A DNA stretch of 64,000 nucleotides, from positions 28,639-92,638 of the forward strand of contig JAABTN010000010.1 of assembly GCA_011389895.1 (NCBI GenBank), in the 5' to 3' direction. Origin of the DNA: Maritimibacter sp. (GTDB taxonomy: Bacteria; Pseudomonadota; Alphaproteobacteria; Rhodobacterales; Rhodobacteraceae). A model generated the notes under the pieces. The model saw only the letters and a program-made list of their open reading frames with translations, was not told where the DNA came from and made no database searches. Positions 8,714 to 16,910 of this stretch are shown in pieces (positions within the stretch are counted from its first letter, which is position 1; every line of letters starts with the position of its first letter). The position numbers and the translations under genes were made by a program.

Positions 8714-10048
8714 ATGCCATACCTGCGTTTGTTTCTTGTTCTCGCCTGCCTGTCTCTGCCACAGGCCCTGCCGGGCCCCGTGCTGGCCCAGAACGGCACC
8801 ATCGCGACCGGCGAAGGCACGTCGAGCGAACAGAACCAGACCGACGCAGCCATTGCCACCCGTATCCGCAGCATCATCTCGGAGCTGGAAGGGTATGAGG
8901 ATGTCACGGTGGTGGTAAAAGCCGGCATCGTGACCCTGCGCGGCACGACATTGGAACTGAGCCAAGCCGAACAGCTTGACATGCTGGCCGGTCGGGTCGA
9001 GGGCGTCGTGGCGGTCGAGAACCGGGTCACGATGTCGACGGACGTGGCCAAGCGGCTTACCCCGCTGATCGAGCGGGTTCAGAACCGGTTCTGGCAGGGG
9101 GTCGCGTTCCTGCCCCTCGTGGGGGTGGCGCTTTTCGCCTTCGCGGTCGTCCTTTGGATCGGGTTCTTCATCGCCCGGCGCAAGCGGCCTTGGGACCGGA
9201 TCGCCCCGAACGCCTTTATCGCCGATATCTTTCGCGCCATGATCCGGGTCGCCTCGGTCGTGGCCGCGCTGGTCGTCGCACTGGACATTTTGGGGGCCAC
9301 CGCGCTTTTGTCGACCATTCTCGGGGCAGCAGGGATCATCGGGCTGGCCATCGGGTTCGCCGTGCGCGACACGGTCGAGAATTTCATCGCCTCGGTGCTG
9401 CTGTCGATCCGTCAGCCCTTTGCCCCAAATGATGCGATCGAGATCAATGGTGACGAGGGCAAGGTCATTCGCCTGACCAGCCGCGCCACCATTTTGCTAA
9501 GCTTCGATGGCAACCATATCCGCATCCCCAATTCCACGGTGTTCAAGAGCCGCATTCTGAATTACTCGCGCAACCCCGAGCGCCGGTTCGAGTTCACCCT
9601 TGGGGTCGCCTATGGCACCGATCTGGCGGAAGCGACGGCGCTCGCGCAGCGCACGTTGGAGGATCTGCCCTTCGTGCTCACCACCCCGTCGGTGTCGATC
9701 TGGACGATGGAGCTTGGTGGTTCCGACATCGGGCTGATGCTCACCGCATGGATCGACCAGCGTGAAACCGGGCTTCTGGCGGCCCGGTCGGAGGCGATCC
9801 GACAGGTTCTGATCGCCTTCGAGAGCGCGGGGATCGAAATGCCGGAGCCGACCTATCGCCTGCTGACCTCGGATCACGACGCGGTGGACGAGGTGGAAGC
9901 CAAGAGCGCGGCGGCCGAGATCCTGGCTGAAACCGAGGTTCAGAACGTGAGCGCGACGATGGAGCAAGATCTGGACAACATCGTTGAGGGCGAGCGCAAG
10001 ACCGCCGTGGGCGAAGACCTTTTGCGCGATGACGCCACCAAAGAGTAG
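8714..10048 (+). CDS. BON-domain MscS-family mechanosensitive channel
   Basis: A small-conductance mechanosensitive channel homologue in the inner membrane, releasing solutes on hypo-osmotic shock. ATG 8714 follows AGGGG. Order in the 444 residues: signal peptide (1-23, ending VLAQ); a periplasmic BON domain (about 40-110, VTVVVKAGIVTLRGTTLEL...VAVENRVTM), probably a lipid- or envelope-binding module; transmembrane helices (about 135-260); the MscS pore helix and beta domain (GLAIGFAVRDTVENFIASV, then QPFAPNDAIEI); and an acidic C-terminal tail. The BON-MscS fusion is less common than plain MscS. Confidence 0.87.
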   Translation: MPYLRLFLVLACLSLPQALPGPVLAQNGTIATGEGTSSEQNQTDAAIATRIRSIISELEGYEDVTVVVKAGIVTLRGTTLELSQAEQLDMLAGRVEGVVAVENRVTMSTDVAKRLTPLIERVQNRFWQGVAFLPLVGVALFAFAVVLWIGFFIARRKRPWDRIAPNAFIADIFRAMIRVASVVAALVVALDILGATALLSTILGAAGIIGLAIGFAVRDTVENFIASVLLSIRQPFAPNDAIEINGDEGKVIRLTSRATILLSFDGNHIRIPNSTVFKSRILNYSRNPERRFEFTLGVAYGTDLAEATALAQRTLEDLPFVLTTPSVSIWTMELGGSDIGLMLTAWIDQRETGLLAARSEAIRQVLIAFESAGIEMPEPTYRLLTSDHDAVDEVEAKSAAAEILAETEVQNVSATMEQDLDNIVEGERKTAVGEDLLRDDATKE

Positions 10049-10049
10049 G

Positions 10050-10071
10050 CCAAATTTTCCGGCAAATTTGG
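10050..10071 (+). terminator. Hairpin directly after the MscS stop
   Basis: CCAAATTT (10050-10057) and AAATTTGG (10064-10071) form a perfect 8-bp stem with a 6-base loop, immediately after the TAG stop and 42 bp before tRNA-Gln. Confidence 0.5.
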
Positions 10072-10113
10072 GCTTGCAGGCCGGACCGGGTTTGAGTAGT
10101 TACACGCGCACGT

Positions 10114-10188
10114 TGGGGTGTAGCCAAGCGGTAAGGCATCGGTTTTTGGTACCGTGTATCGTAGGTTCGAATCCTACCACCCCAGCCA
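10114..10188 (+). tRNA. tRNA-Gln (anticodon TTG)
   Basis: A 75-nt cloverleaf with encoded CCA. Acceptor arms TGGGGTG and CACCCCA pair, the T-arm is AGGTTCGAATCCT, and the anticodon loop in GGTTTTTGGTACC reads TTG (Gln). The U-G-type 5' end (TGGGG) is usual for bacterial tRNA-Gln. Confidence 0.95.
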
Positions 10189-10265
10189 TTTTTCCCGCCA
10201 CTGGACCCCCGCGTCACGGGCCTTGAAACGCCTGACGAAACGCCGATCTGCGCGCCCCCCGTGGT

Positions 10266-11231
10266 CTATTCCGCCATGTGGCAGGAAACGCGGGTTTCGC
10301 CAATGCGGCGCATCTCGGGGCGTTCGGTGCGGCAGCGATCGACCGCCAGCGGACAGCGTGGGTGGAAGGTGCAGCCGGAGGGCGGATTGATCGGATCGGG
10401 GATTTCGCCCTTGGGCGGGTCGACTTCGCGCCCGAACCCATCCATGCGCGGGGCGGCGTCAAACAGCATCCGGGTGTAGGGGTGCTTAGGCGTGGAAAAC
10501 AGGGTGTCGCGCGGCGCCTCTTCGACAAGGCTTCCCAGATAAAGCACCCCGATCATATCCGCCACGTGTTGCACCACCGTCAGATCGTGGCTGATGAACA
10601 GGTAGGTGAGCCCGAATTCCTCGCGCAGATCGCTCATCAGGTTGAGGACTTGCGCCTGAACGCTGACATCCAGCGCCGATGTCGGCTCATCGCAGACGAT
10701 CATCTTGGGCTCCGACGCCAACGCACGTGCGATACACAACCGCTGGCGTTGCCCGCCGGAAAACTCGTGCGGGTACTCGTGGGCATCGGCGGCGGACAGG
10801 CCGACCTGTTCCAGCAACCGTTCGGCCAAGCCCTCGGTTTCGCCCCCCAGCACCGTTACGGGTTCCGCGATGATATCGCGCACCCGCCAGCGCGGGTTGA
10901 GCGAGGCATAGGGATCTTGAAAGATCATCTGGATATCCGATCGCACCCGCGCGATATCGGCCGTGTTTTTCGAGGCCGAAAGATCGACACCGTTCACCTC
11001 GACCGACCCGCTGGTGGGCGGCACGAGACCGACGATGATCTTGCCAATGGTGGATTTCCCCGATCCGCTTTCCCCGACCAGCGCATAGACCGAGTTTTCG
11101 GGGACCTCGAAGCTGACATCGGAGACGGCGGTGAGAAACGCCTTGGGTTTGCGTTCGATCACCCGGTTCAGCCATGGTTTCGAGACATCGAACACCCGGG
11201 TCAGGTTTTTCACCGATATCAGAGCGCTCAT
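10266..11231 (-). CDS. oppF: Oligopeptide/dipeptide-type ABC transporter ATPase 2 (OppF-like)
   Basis: Second ATPase of a peptide/opine/nickel-family importer. 321 residues: Walker A VGESGSGKSTIGKI (about 53), signature FSGGQRQRLCIARAL, Walker B MIVCDEPTSALDVSVQ. The C-terminal oligopeptide-ABC extension carries a Cys-rich patch (SGCTFHPRCPLAVDRC, about 280) typical of this family. Its start overlaps the stop of the upstream ATPase by 4 bp. Last gene of the opp operon. Confidence 0.9.
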   Translation of the reverse strand: MSALISVKNLTRVFDVSKPWLNRVIERKPKAFLTAVSDVSFEVPENSVYALVGESGSGKSTIGKIIVGLVPPTSGSVEVNGVDLSASKNTADIARVRSDIQMIFQDPYASLNPRWRVRDIIAEPVTVLGGETEGLAERLLEQVGLSAADAHEYPHEFSGGQRQRLCIARALASEPKMIVCDEPTSALDVSVQAQVLNLMSDLREEFGLTYLFISHDLTVVQHVADMIGVLYLGSLVEEAPRDTLFSTPKHPYTRMLFDAAPRMDGFGREVDPPKGEIPDPINPPSGCTFHPRCPLAVDRCRTERPEMRRIGETRVSCHMAE

Positions 11232-12217
11232 GCCGCCCCCTCTTGTTCATCGTGGCTAAGCGGGAACCAACAGGCCGCCCGCCCACCGCAGGTCTCGATC
11301 GACGGTCCGGGCTCGGCGCGACACGTGTCCTCTGCATAGGCACAGCGCGGGTGAAAGGCGCAACCATCGGGCAGCGCTTCAAGCCGTGGCATGGCCCCCG
11401 GGATCTGGCGCAACCGGTTGTGCCCAAGGCTGGCCAAGGGGGTCGAGGCCATCAGGCCAGCGGTATAGGGGTGCGTCGGGTGCGAGACGACATCGCGCAC
11501 CGGCCCGATCTCGGCCAAACGCCCGGCATACATCACCGCGACCCGGTCGGCAGCTTCCGCGATCACGCCCATGTCGTGGGTGACGAGCATCACGGCCACG
11601 CCGCGATCCCGGCACAGCCGTTTCAAAAGCGCCACGATCTGGGCTTGCACGCTGACGTCCAGCGCGGTGGTCGGCTCGTCCGCGATCACCAGCTCGGGTT
11701 CGGCGCAGAGCGCAAGCGCGATCACCACCCGCTGGCGCATGCCGCCGGAAAACTCGAACGGATAGCTTCCGATACGTTGCCGGGCCGCGGGAATGCCCAC
11801 TTCGTCCAGCGCGGCCACGGCGCGGTTCAACGCCTCGCTCTCGCTCACGTCCAGATGTTCGCGGATGGTCTCGGTCAACTGTTCGCCCACGGTCAAAAGC
11901 GGGTTGAGAGAGGTGAGCGGGTCTTGAAAAATCATCCCGATCTTGCGGCCCCGCAACCGGCGCAGCGCCTCGCGCGGGAGGTTGTCGATCCGTTGCCCCG
12001 ACACGTGGATTTCACCGCCGGTGATGCGGGCGGGGGGGTCGAGAAGGCCGATCACCGCGTTGCCGGTCATCGATTTGCCCGCGCCGGATTCGCCCACCAC
12101 CCCGAGAATCTCGCCGGGTGCGATGTCGTAGCTGACTTGGTCCACGGGGCGCAATACGCCATTGCGCGTGGGGATTTCGACCACGAGGTCGCGAACGGAA
12201 AGGACTGCTGTGTTCAT
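11228..12217 (-). CDS. oppD: Oligopeptide/dipeptide-type ABC transporter ATPase 1 (OppD-like)
   Basis: First ATPase of the importer, 329 residues. Walker A is VGESGAGKSMTGNA, the signature FSGGMRQRVVIALAL, Walker B LVIADEPTTALDVSVQ. The C-terminal extension has the paired Cys motif DGCAFHPRCAYAEDTC (about 295). Overlaps its neighbours by 4 bp on each side (ATGA), so the four downstream opp genes form one translational unit. Substrate not determinable from the ATPase. Confidence 0.9.
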   Translation of the reverse strand: MNTAVLSVRDLVVEIPTRNGVLRPVDQVSYDIAPGEILGVVGESGAGKSMTGNAVIGLLDPPARITGGEIHVSGQRIDNLPREALRRLRGRKIGMIFQDPLTSLNPLLTVGEQLTETIREHLDVSESEALNRAVAALDEVGIPAARQRIGSYPFEFSGGMRQRVVIALALCAEPELVIADEPTTALDVSVQAQIVALLKRLCRDRGVAVMLVTHDMGVIAEAADRVAVMYAGRLAEIGPVRDVVSHPTHPYTAGLMASTPLASLGHNRLRQIPGAMPRLEALPDGCAFHPRCAYAEDTCRAEPGPSIETCGGRAACWFPLSHDEQEGAA

Positions 12218-13167
12218 TTTAACCTTGGGTTCAATGCGTCCCGCAGCCAGTCACCCAGCAGGTTGACCGACAGTGCGAGCACCAAAAGCGTGCAGGCGGG
12301 GAAGAACAGGATCCACCATTCGCCCGAGAACAGGAACCCCTGCCCGATCCGGATCAGGGTGCCGAGGCTGGGTTGCGTGGGCGGGGCCCCGACGCCAAGA
12401 AACGACAGAGTTGCCTCCGCGATGATCGCAAGCGCCAGCGAGATCGTCGCGATCACCAGCACCGGGTTGAGGACATTGGGTAGGATATGGCGCACCATGA
12501 TGGACACCGGGCGACGCCCGATCAGGCGCGCGGCCTGCACGTATTCGCGGTTTTTCTCGACCATGGTGGCGCCGCGAACGACCCGCGCGAATTGCACCCA
12601 ATCGGACAGGCCGATTGCAAGGATCAGCACCCAGATCGCCATGTCGTTGCGGTACTCGGGCGGGGTGATGCCCTTTGCGATCCCGAAAATCAGCATCGCA
12701 ACCAGGATCGCGGGAAAGGTCAGCTGCATGTCCGCGATGCGCATGATGATCGTTTCGGTCCAGCCGCCGATATAGCCCGCAAGAAGGCCAAGCGTCACGC
12801 CAAGCACCATTGCCAGCGTCACCGCTGCGAACCCGACGAAGAGCGAAATTCGCATGCCGTAGAGGATCGTCGAGAACACATCGCGCCCTTGGTCATCGGT
12901 GCCGAGTAGGAAAACCTCGCCGGTGAAGGCATTGGGTTCCATCGGCGGCGTGAATCCGTTCATCAGGTTCAGGGTTGCGGGATCGAACGGATTGTGCGGC
13001 GCGATCAGCGGCGCAAACAGCGCGGACAGCACCATCAGGGTCACCATGCTGGCGGCGACGACCGCCACGGGCGCGTGGCGGAAGGAATAGACGAAATCGG
13101 ACTCCCACACCTTGCGCAGGCGAGAGGGGGCGACCGGTTCGGGCTGTTTCGCCGTGCTGTCACTCAT
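12214..13167 (-). CDS. oppC: Oligopeptide/dipeptide-type ABC transporter permease 2 (OppC-like)
   Basis: Inner-membrane permease, 317 residues from ATG 13167 (MSDSTAKQPEP). That start overlaps the OppB stop by 4 bp; a longer reading frame upstream lacks family similarity. It has an N-terminal cytoplasmic tail, a first helix (about 45-67), a periplasmic loop containing FLLGTDDQGRDVFSTILYG (family signature), and the EAA loop region ARLIGRRPVSIMVRHILPN. Pairs with OppB to form the channel. Confidence 0.9.
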   Translation of the reverse strand: MSDSTAKQPEPVAPSRLRKVWESDFVYSFRHAPVAVVAASMVTLMVLSALFAPLIAPHNPFDPATLNLMNGFTPPMEPNAFTGEVFLLGTDDQGRDVFSTILYGMRISLFVGFAAVTLAMVLGVTLGLLAGYIGGWTETIIMRIADMQLTFPAILVAMLIFGIAKGITPPEYRNDMAIWVLILAIGLSDWVQFARVVRGATMVEKNREYVQAARLIGRRPVSIMVRHILPNVLNPVLVIATISLALAIIAEATLSFLGVGAPPTQPSLGTLIRIGQGFLFSGEWWILFFPACTLLVLALSVNLLGDWLRDALNPRLK

Positions 13168-14150
13168 GCCTTGGCCCCCGTGCCCCGATCCAGCCGCAGG
13201 CGGGGATCGATGGCGAAATAAAGCAGATCGACGATCAGGTTGATCGCCACGAACATCACCGAAATCAGCATCAGGTAGGCGGCCATGACCGGGATATCCA
13301 CGAACTGGATCGCATTGATGAACAAAAGCCCGACACCGGGCCATTGGAACACCGTTTCGGTGATGATCGCAAAGGCGATGATGCTGCCCAGTTGCAGGCC
13401 AGTCACCGTGATCACCGGCACCATGGTGTTCTTGAGCGCGTGACGGAAATTGACCGAGCGTTCGCGCAATCCGCGTGCCCGGGCGAAGCGGATGTAATCC
13501 TGTCGCAGCACCTCGAGCATCTCGGTGCGCACCAGCCGCATGATCAAGGTCATCTGGTACAGGCCAAGCGTGATCGACGGCAAGATCAGCGCCTTCAACC
13601 CGGATTCGGTCAAGAACCCGGTGGTCCAGCCGCCAAGGCGCACGACCTCACCACGCCCGAAACTTGGAAGCCAATTCAATTCGACCGAGAACACGTAGAT
13701 CAACAGGATCCCGATCAGGAAGGTTGGCAAAGACACCCCGACAAGCGACGAGGTCATGACGATGTTGGCCCCGAGGCCACGCCTTCGGATCGCGGTGAAA
13801 ACCCCAAGCCCGATCCCGCCGATCATGGCCATCAAACCCGACACCGCCGCCAGCTCCAATGTGGCGGGCGCGCGTTCGAGAAGGATGTCGGCAACCGGGC
13901 GGCCCTGCCGGTAGCTCAGCCCGAAATTGCCCTGCACGGCCTGACCGAGAAATTTCCCGTATTGCACCGGGAACGGCTGATCGAGGCCCAGCTCGACGCG
14001 CAGCCGTTCGATATCGGCCTGCGTGCGTTCCTGGCCCAACATGTTGTCGACAGGATCGCCCACGAAGCGGAACATGGAAAAGGCCACAAGGCCCACAACC
14101 AGCAACACCAGCACCGATTGCGCCACGCGGCGAATGATATAGGCAAGCAA
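13164..14150 (-). CDS. oppB: Oligopeptide/dipeptide-type ABC transporter permease 1 (OppB-like)
   Basis: Inner-membrane permease, 328 residues. The N-terminal helix MLAYIIRRVAQSVLVLLVVG is the classic start of OppB/DppB proteins, followed by LGLDQPFPVQYGKFLGQ. The EAA loop is DYIRFARARGLRERSV, and the last helices are hydrophobic. It starts 104 bp downstream of the binding-protein gene, beyond a strong hairpin, so it may be expressed at a lower level than the binding protein. Confidence 0.9.
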   Translation of the reverse strand: MLAYIIRRVAQSVLVLLVVGLVAFSMFRFVGDPVDNMLGQERTQADIERLRVELGLDQPFPVQYGKFLGQAVQGNFGLSYRQGRPVADILLERAPATLELAAVSGLMAMIGGIGLGVFTAIRRRGLGANIVMTSSLVGVSLPTFLIGILLIYVFSVELNWLPSFGRGEVVRLGGWTTGFLTESGLKALILPSITLGLYQMTLIMRLVRTEMLEVLRQDYIRFARARGLRERSVNFRHALKNTMVPVITVTGLQLGSIIAFAIITETVFQWPGVGLLFINAIQFVDIPVMAAYLMLISVMFVAINLIVDLLYFAIDPRLRLDRGTGAKA

Positions 14151-14213
14151 TAACTCGTCCGATCCAGGTTGGAGATTTGGCGCTTAGCGACGGGAAGGAA
14201 AGAAGCAGAAAGC

Positions 14214-14245
14214 ATGCGGGCGACAGGCGCACCTGTCGCCCGCAT
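14214..14245. terminator. Strong 14-bp hairpin between oppA and oppB
   Basis: ATGCGGGCGACAGG (14214-14227) and CCTGTCGCCCGCAT (14232-14245) form a perfect 14-bp stem with a 4-base loop. On the minus strand it is followed by a pyrimidine-rich CTTTCTGCTTTCTTTCC tract. It lies 9 bp past the oppA stop. In ABC operons such hairpins usually stabilise the binding-protein mRNA and reduce read-through to the permeases. Confidence 0.75.
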
Positions 14246-14254
14246 CTTCTTCAC

Positions 14255-15835
14255 TTAGTTCATGGTGAAGAATTTCATCTTCGGATCGTCTTCGGGGCTG
14301 ACTTCGGTGCCCACGCTCTCGGTCATGCCCCAGTTCAGCACCTGGTGGTGGATGGGCAGGTAGAGCACATCGTCCTGAACCGTGCTCCAGATGTCCGCGA
14401 TGGTCGCGTTGCGCTTGTCCAGATCGGTTTCGGAAGCAAGGCTGGCGATCTTTGCGTCAAGCTCGGCGTTGGAATACCCGGTTGCGTTCCATGTCCCGAT
14501 CTCGTCGCTGCGCGTGTGCACGAGGAAGTTGAACACGTATTCGGAATCATACGTCGGAACGCCCCAGCCCAGCATGTAGAAATCGGTTCCGCCGCTGGAA
14601 ATCAGCGGGAAATGCTGTGCCTTCGGCTTGGCATCGAGATTGACGGTCACGCCGATCTGTCCAAGCATCCCGACCGCCGCCTGGCAGATCGCCTCGTCGT
14701 TGATGTAGCGGTCGTTCGGGCAATCAAGCTGGATCGAGAACCCATCTTCATACCCGGCCTCGGCCATCAGCGCCTTGCCCGCTTCGACATCGGTCGAGAC
14801 CGAGCTGTCCATCTCTTCGGTCCAGCCGTTCACGAAGGGCGGGGCGATCATGCCCGCAGGCTCGCTCTGGCCCCGCATGACGACCTGTTTGATGGCGTCG
14901 CGATCAATGGCCATGTTCATGGCGCGGCGCACCCGGATGTCCGCCAGCGGGTTCTCGCCCTCGACATTGTCGTTCTCGATATCATCCGGTCCAAGGTGCA
15001 TACCAAAGAAGATGGTGCGGTTCTGCGCCGCAGTCTTGACCACGAGCCCGTCGCTGTCTGCGACGCGCTGCAAATCCTGAACCGGGACATCCTGAATGAA
15101 ATCGACCTCGCCCGACAGCAGGGCTGCCACCCGCGTGGCCGCGTTCTGGATCGGGGTATAGATGATCTCGCTCACTTCCATGGGGAATTCGTCCATGCCC
15201 CAATAGTCGTCGTTGCGCTCCAGAACGGTGCGCACGTCCGGCTCGCGGCTTACCAGCTTGAAGGCGCCGGTGCCGTTGGTGTTCGTGGTGGCATAGGTGG
15301 TTTCGCCCCCATCGACGTCCTGGACCTTGACCGTGTCATTGGCTTCGGCCCAACCGCTGTCCATCATGAACAGGTTGGTCAGGTTCGAGGGCAGGATCGG
15401 GTTGGGGCCATCGGTGACGAATTCGACGGTATGGTCATCGACCGCGCGCACCTCGACGATGGAGCCCAGCAATTCCTTCATGCCGGAATCGTCGGTTTTC
15501 GCGCGATTGATCGAGAATACCACATCCTCGGCGGTGAACTCCGCGCCGTCGTGATAGGTCACGCCTTGGCGCAGGTTGAACACCCATACGGTCGGGTCAT
15601 CCTCTTTCGGGGCCCAGTCGGTCGCCAATGCCGCCTGGAACGCGCCCGACATGTCGCGGATGATGAGGGGTTCGTAGATCTGGTGCGCCAGCGTGTGGGT
15701 CGGCCCTTCGTTCTGCGCGTGGGGATCGAGCGTCAGCGAATCCCCCGCACGCGCCCAACGCAGGGTTTCTGCATTGGCGCTCAAGGATGTGGAGGCCAAC
15801 AGCGCCGCCGTTGCGAGTCCTGTGGTAATTTTCAT
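14255..15835 (-). CDS. oppA: Extracellular solute-binding protein family 5 (OppA/DppA-like)
   Basis: Periplasmic binding protein that delivers substrate to OppBC. 526 residues from ATG 15835, which sits 7 bp after AGGGAG; an adjacent ATG at 15838 is also possible. Signal peptide MKITTGLATAALLASTSLSA. Family 5 features: DSLTLDPHAQNEGPT, WVFNLRQGVTYHDGAEF (the family signature), RRAMNMAIDRDAIK, and a C-terminal region with LPIHHQVLNWG. It may bind peptides, but relatives also carry sugars, opines or amides. It lies downstream of the E2 gene after a 184-bp gap that could hold its own promoter. Confidence 0.9.
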   Translation of the reverse strand: MKITTGLATAALLASTSLSANAETLRWARAGDSLTLDPHAQNEGPTHTLAHQIYEPLIIRDMSGAFQAALATDWAPKEDDPTVWVFNLRQGVTYHDGAEFTAEDVVFSINRAKTDDSGMKELLGSIVEVRAVDDHTVEFVTDGPNPILPSNLTNLFMMDSGWAEANDTVKVQDVDGGETTYATTNTNGTGAFKLVSREPDVRTVLERNDDYWGMDEFPMEVSEIIYTPIQNAATRVAALLSGEVDFIQDVPVQDLQRVADSDGLVVKTAAQNRTIFFGMHLGPDDIENDNVEGENPLADIRVRRAMNMAIDRDAIKQVVMRGQSEPAGMIAPPFVNGWTEEMDSSVSTDVEAGKALMAEAGYEDGFSIQLDCPNDRYINDEAICQAAVGMLGQIGVTVNLDAKPKAQHFPLISSGGTDFYMLGWGVPTYDSEYVFNFLVHTRSDEIGTWNATGYSNAELDAKIASLASETDLDKRNATIADIWSTVQDDVLYLPIHHQVLNWGMTESVGTEVSPEDDPKMKFFTMN

Positions 15836-16019
15836 CATGTATCTCCCTGATGGCATTTGATTTTTGCCAAGGTAGCGATGCCGCGCCGTCTTGGCCTTTT
15901 ATGAGCCGGACATCCGCGGATCGCCGGCTGATTGGTGCATGATTGCGCAGATTCTGCCCACGGATCAAGCACTGCCACGGTTTTGAAGGCGCGGGAGAGG
16001 CGCCTGAATGCCGGTGCCG

Positions 16020-16901
16020 TTACGTCAGCATGTTGCGCGGCTCGGCGATCAGGTTGGTGTAGTGGGCCAGAAACCGCGCCGCGTCGGCCCCGTTCAGCAC
16101 CCGGTGGTCGTAGGTGAGATCAAGCGGCACCATCGGCACCGGGCGGGGCGCGTCGTCATCCCAAAGCGTGACGGTCTCGGTCCGCGTGATGCCCAAGATG
16201 GCGACCTCGGGCGGGTTCACGATCGGGGTAAAGGCGGTGCCGCCAATACCGCCAAGGTTGGTGATCGTCATCGACGCGCCCCCCATTTCATCGGGGCTGA
16301 TCTTGCGGGCCTGCGCGCGGGCCGCGAGATCGGCGATCTCTGCCGCGATCTGCCAAAGCCCCTTTTGGTCCGCATCGCGGATCACCGGCACCATCAGGCC
16401 ATGGGGCGTGTCGACTGCGATCCCGATATGCACGTATTGCTTCAGGTAAAGCGTCTCGCCATCCGCCGACAACGAGGCGTTGAAACGGGGAAAGGCGTGC
16501 AGGCAGCGGGCGAGGGCGGCGACATGAAAGCTCAGCGCGGTGAGCTTCAGCCCGCGCGCGTCGGCCTTTGGACGCCACGCCTTGCGCAGCGCTTCGATGG
16601 CGGTGACATCGGCGCGGTCGTGATGGGTGACCGCCGGGATCAGCGCTTGTGCTGCGGCAAGGTTGCGCGCGGCCACCATGGCAAAGCGGCTCATCGGTTC
16701 TTCGCTCACCGGTCCGTGTTGGCCGTGGTCGACCTCCCAGAACGAGGTGTCGCTACCGCCACCGGCGGGGGCAGGCCCGTTGCCGGTGATGTCCTCGGGC
16801 CCGATGGTGGTGCGGCCAAGCCGGTCGGCCAGGGCTTCGATATCCACGCCTTCTTGAAGGGCAAGGCGGCGGGTCGATGGGCTTGCGTTGATTTCCGTCA
16901 T
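16020..16901 (-). CDS. 2-oxo-acid/acetoin dehydrogenase E2 catalytic subunit, no lipoyl domain
   Basis: Dihydrolipoamide acyltransferase. 293 residues: a peripheral-subunit-binding domain at the very N-terminus (about 5-38, ASPSTRRLALQEGVDIEALA), a linker, then the full catalytic domain (about 68-293) with GGASMTITNLGGIGG and the active-site DHRVLNG (265-271, His266). No lipoyl domain is present, although E2 proteins normally carry one to three at the N-terminus. The carrier function must come from another protein, most simply the lipoyl protein encoded two genes upstream. 9 bp downstream of the aldehyde dehydrogenase gene. Confidence 0.88.
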   Translation of the reverse strand: MTEINASPSTRRLALQEGVDIEALADRLGRTTIGPEDITGNGPAPAGGGSDTSFWEVDHGQHGPVSEEPMSRFAMVAARNLAAAQALIPAVTHHDRADVTAIEALRKAWRPKADARGLKLTALSFHVAALARCLHAFPRFNASLSADGETLYLKQYVHIGIAVDTPHGLMVPVIRDADQKGLWQIAAEIADLAARAQARKISPDEMGGASMTITNLGGIGGTAFTPIVNPPEVAILGITRTETVTLWDDDAPRPVPMVPLDLTYDHRVLNGADAARFLAHYTNLIAEPRNMLT

Positions 16902-16910
16902 GTCTGCCCC

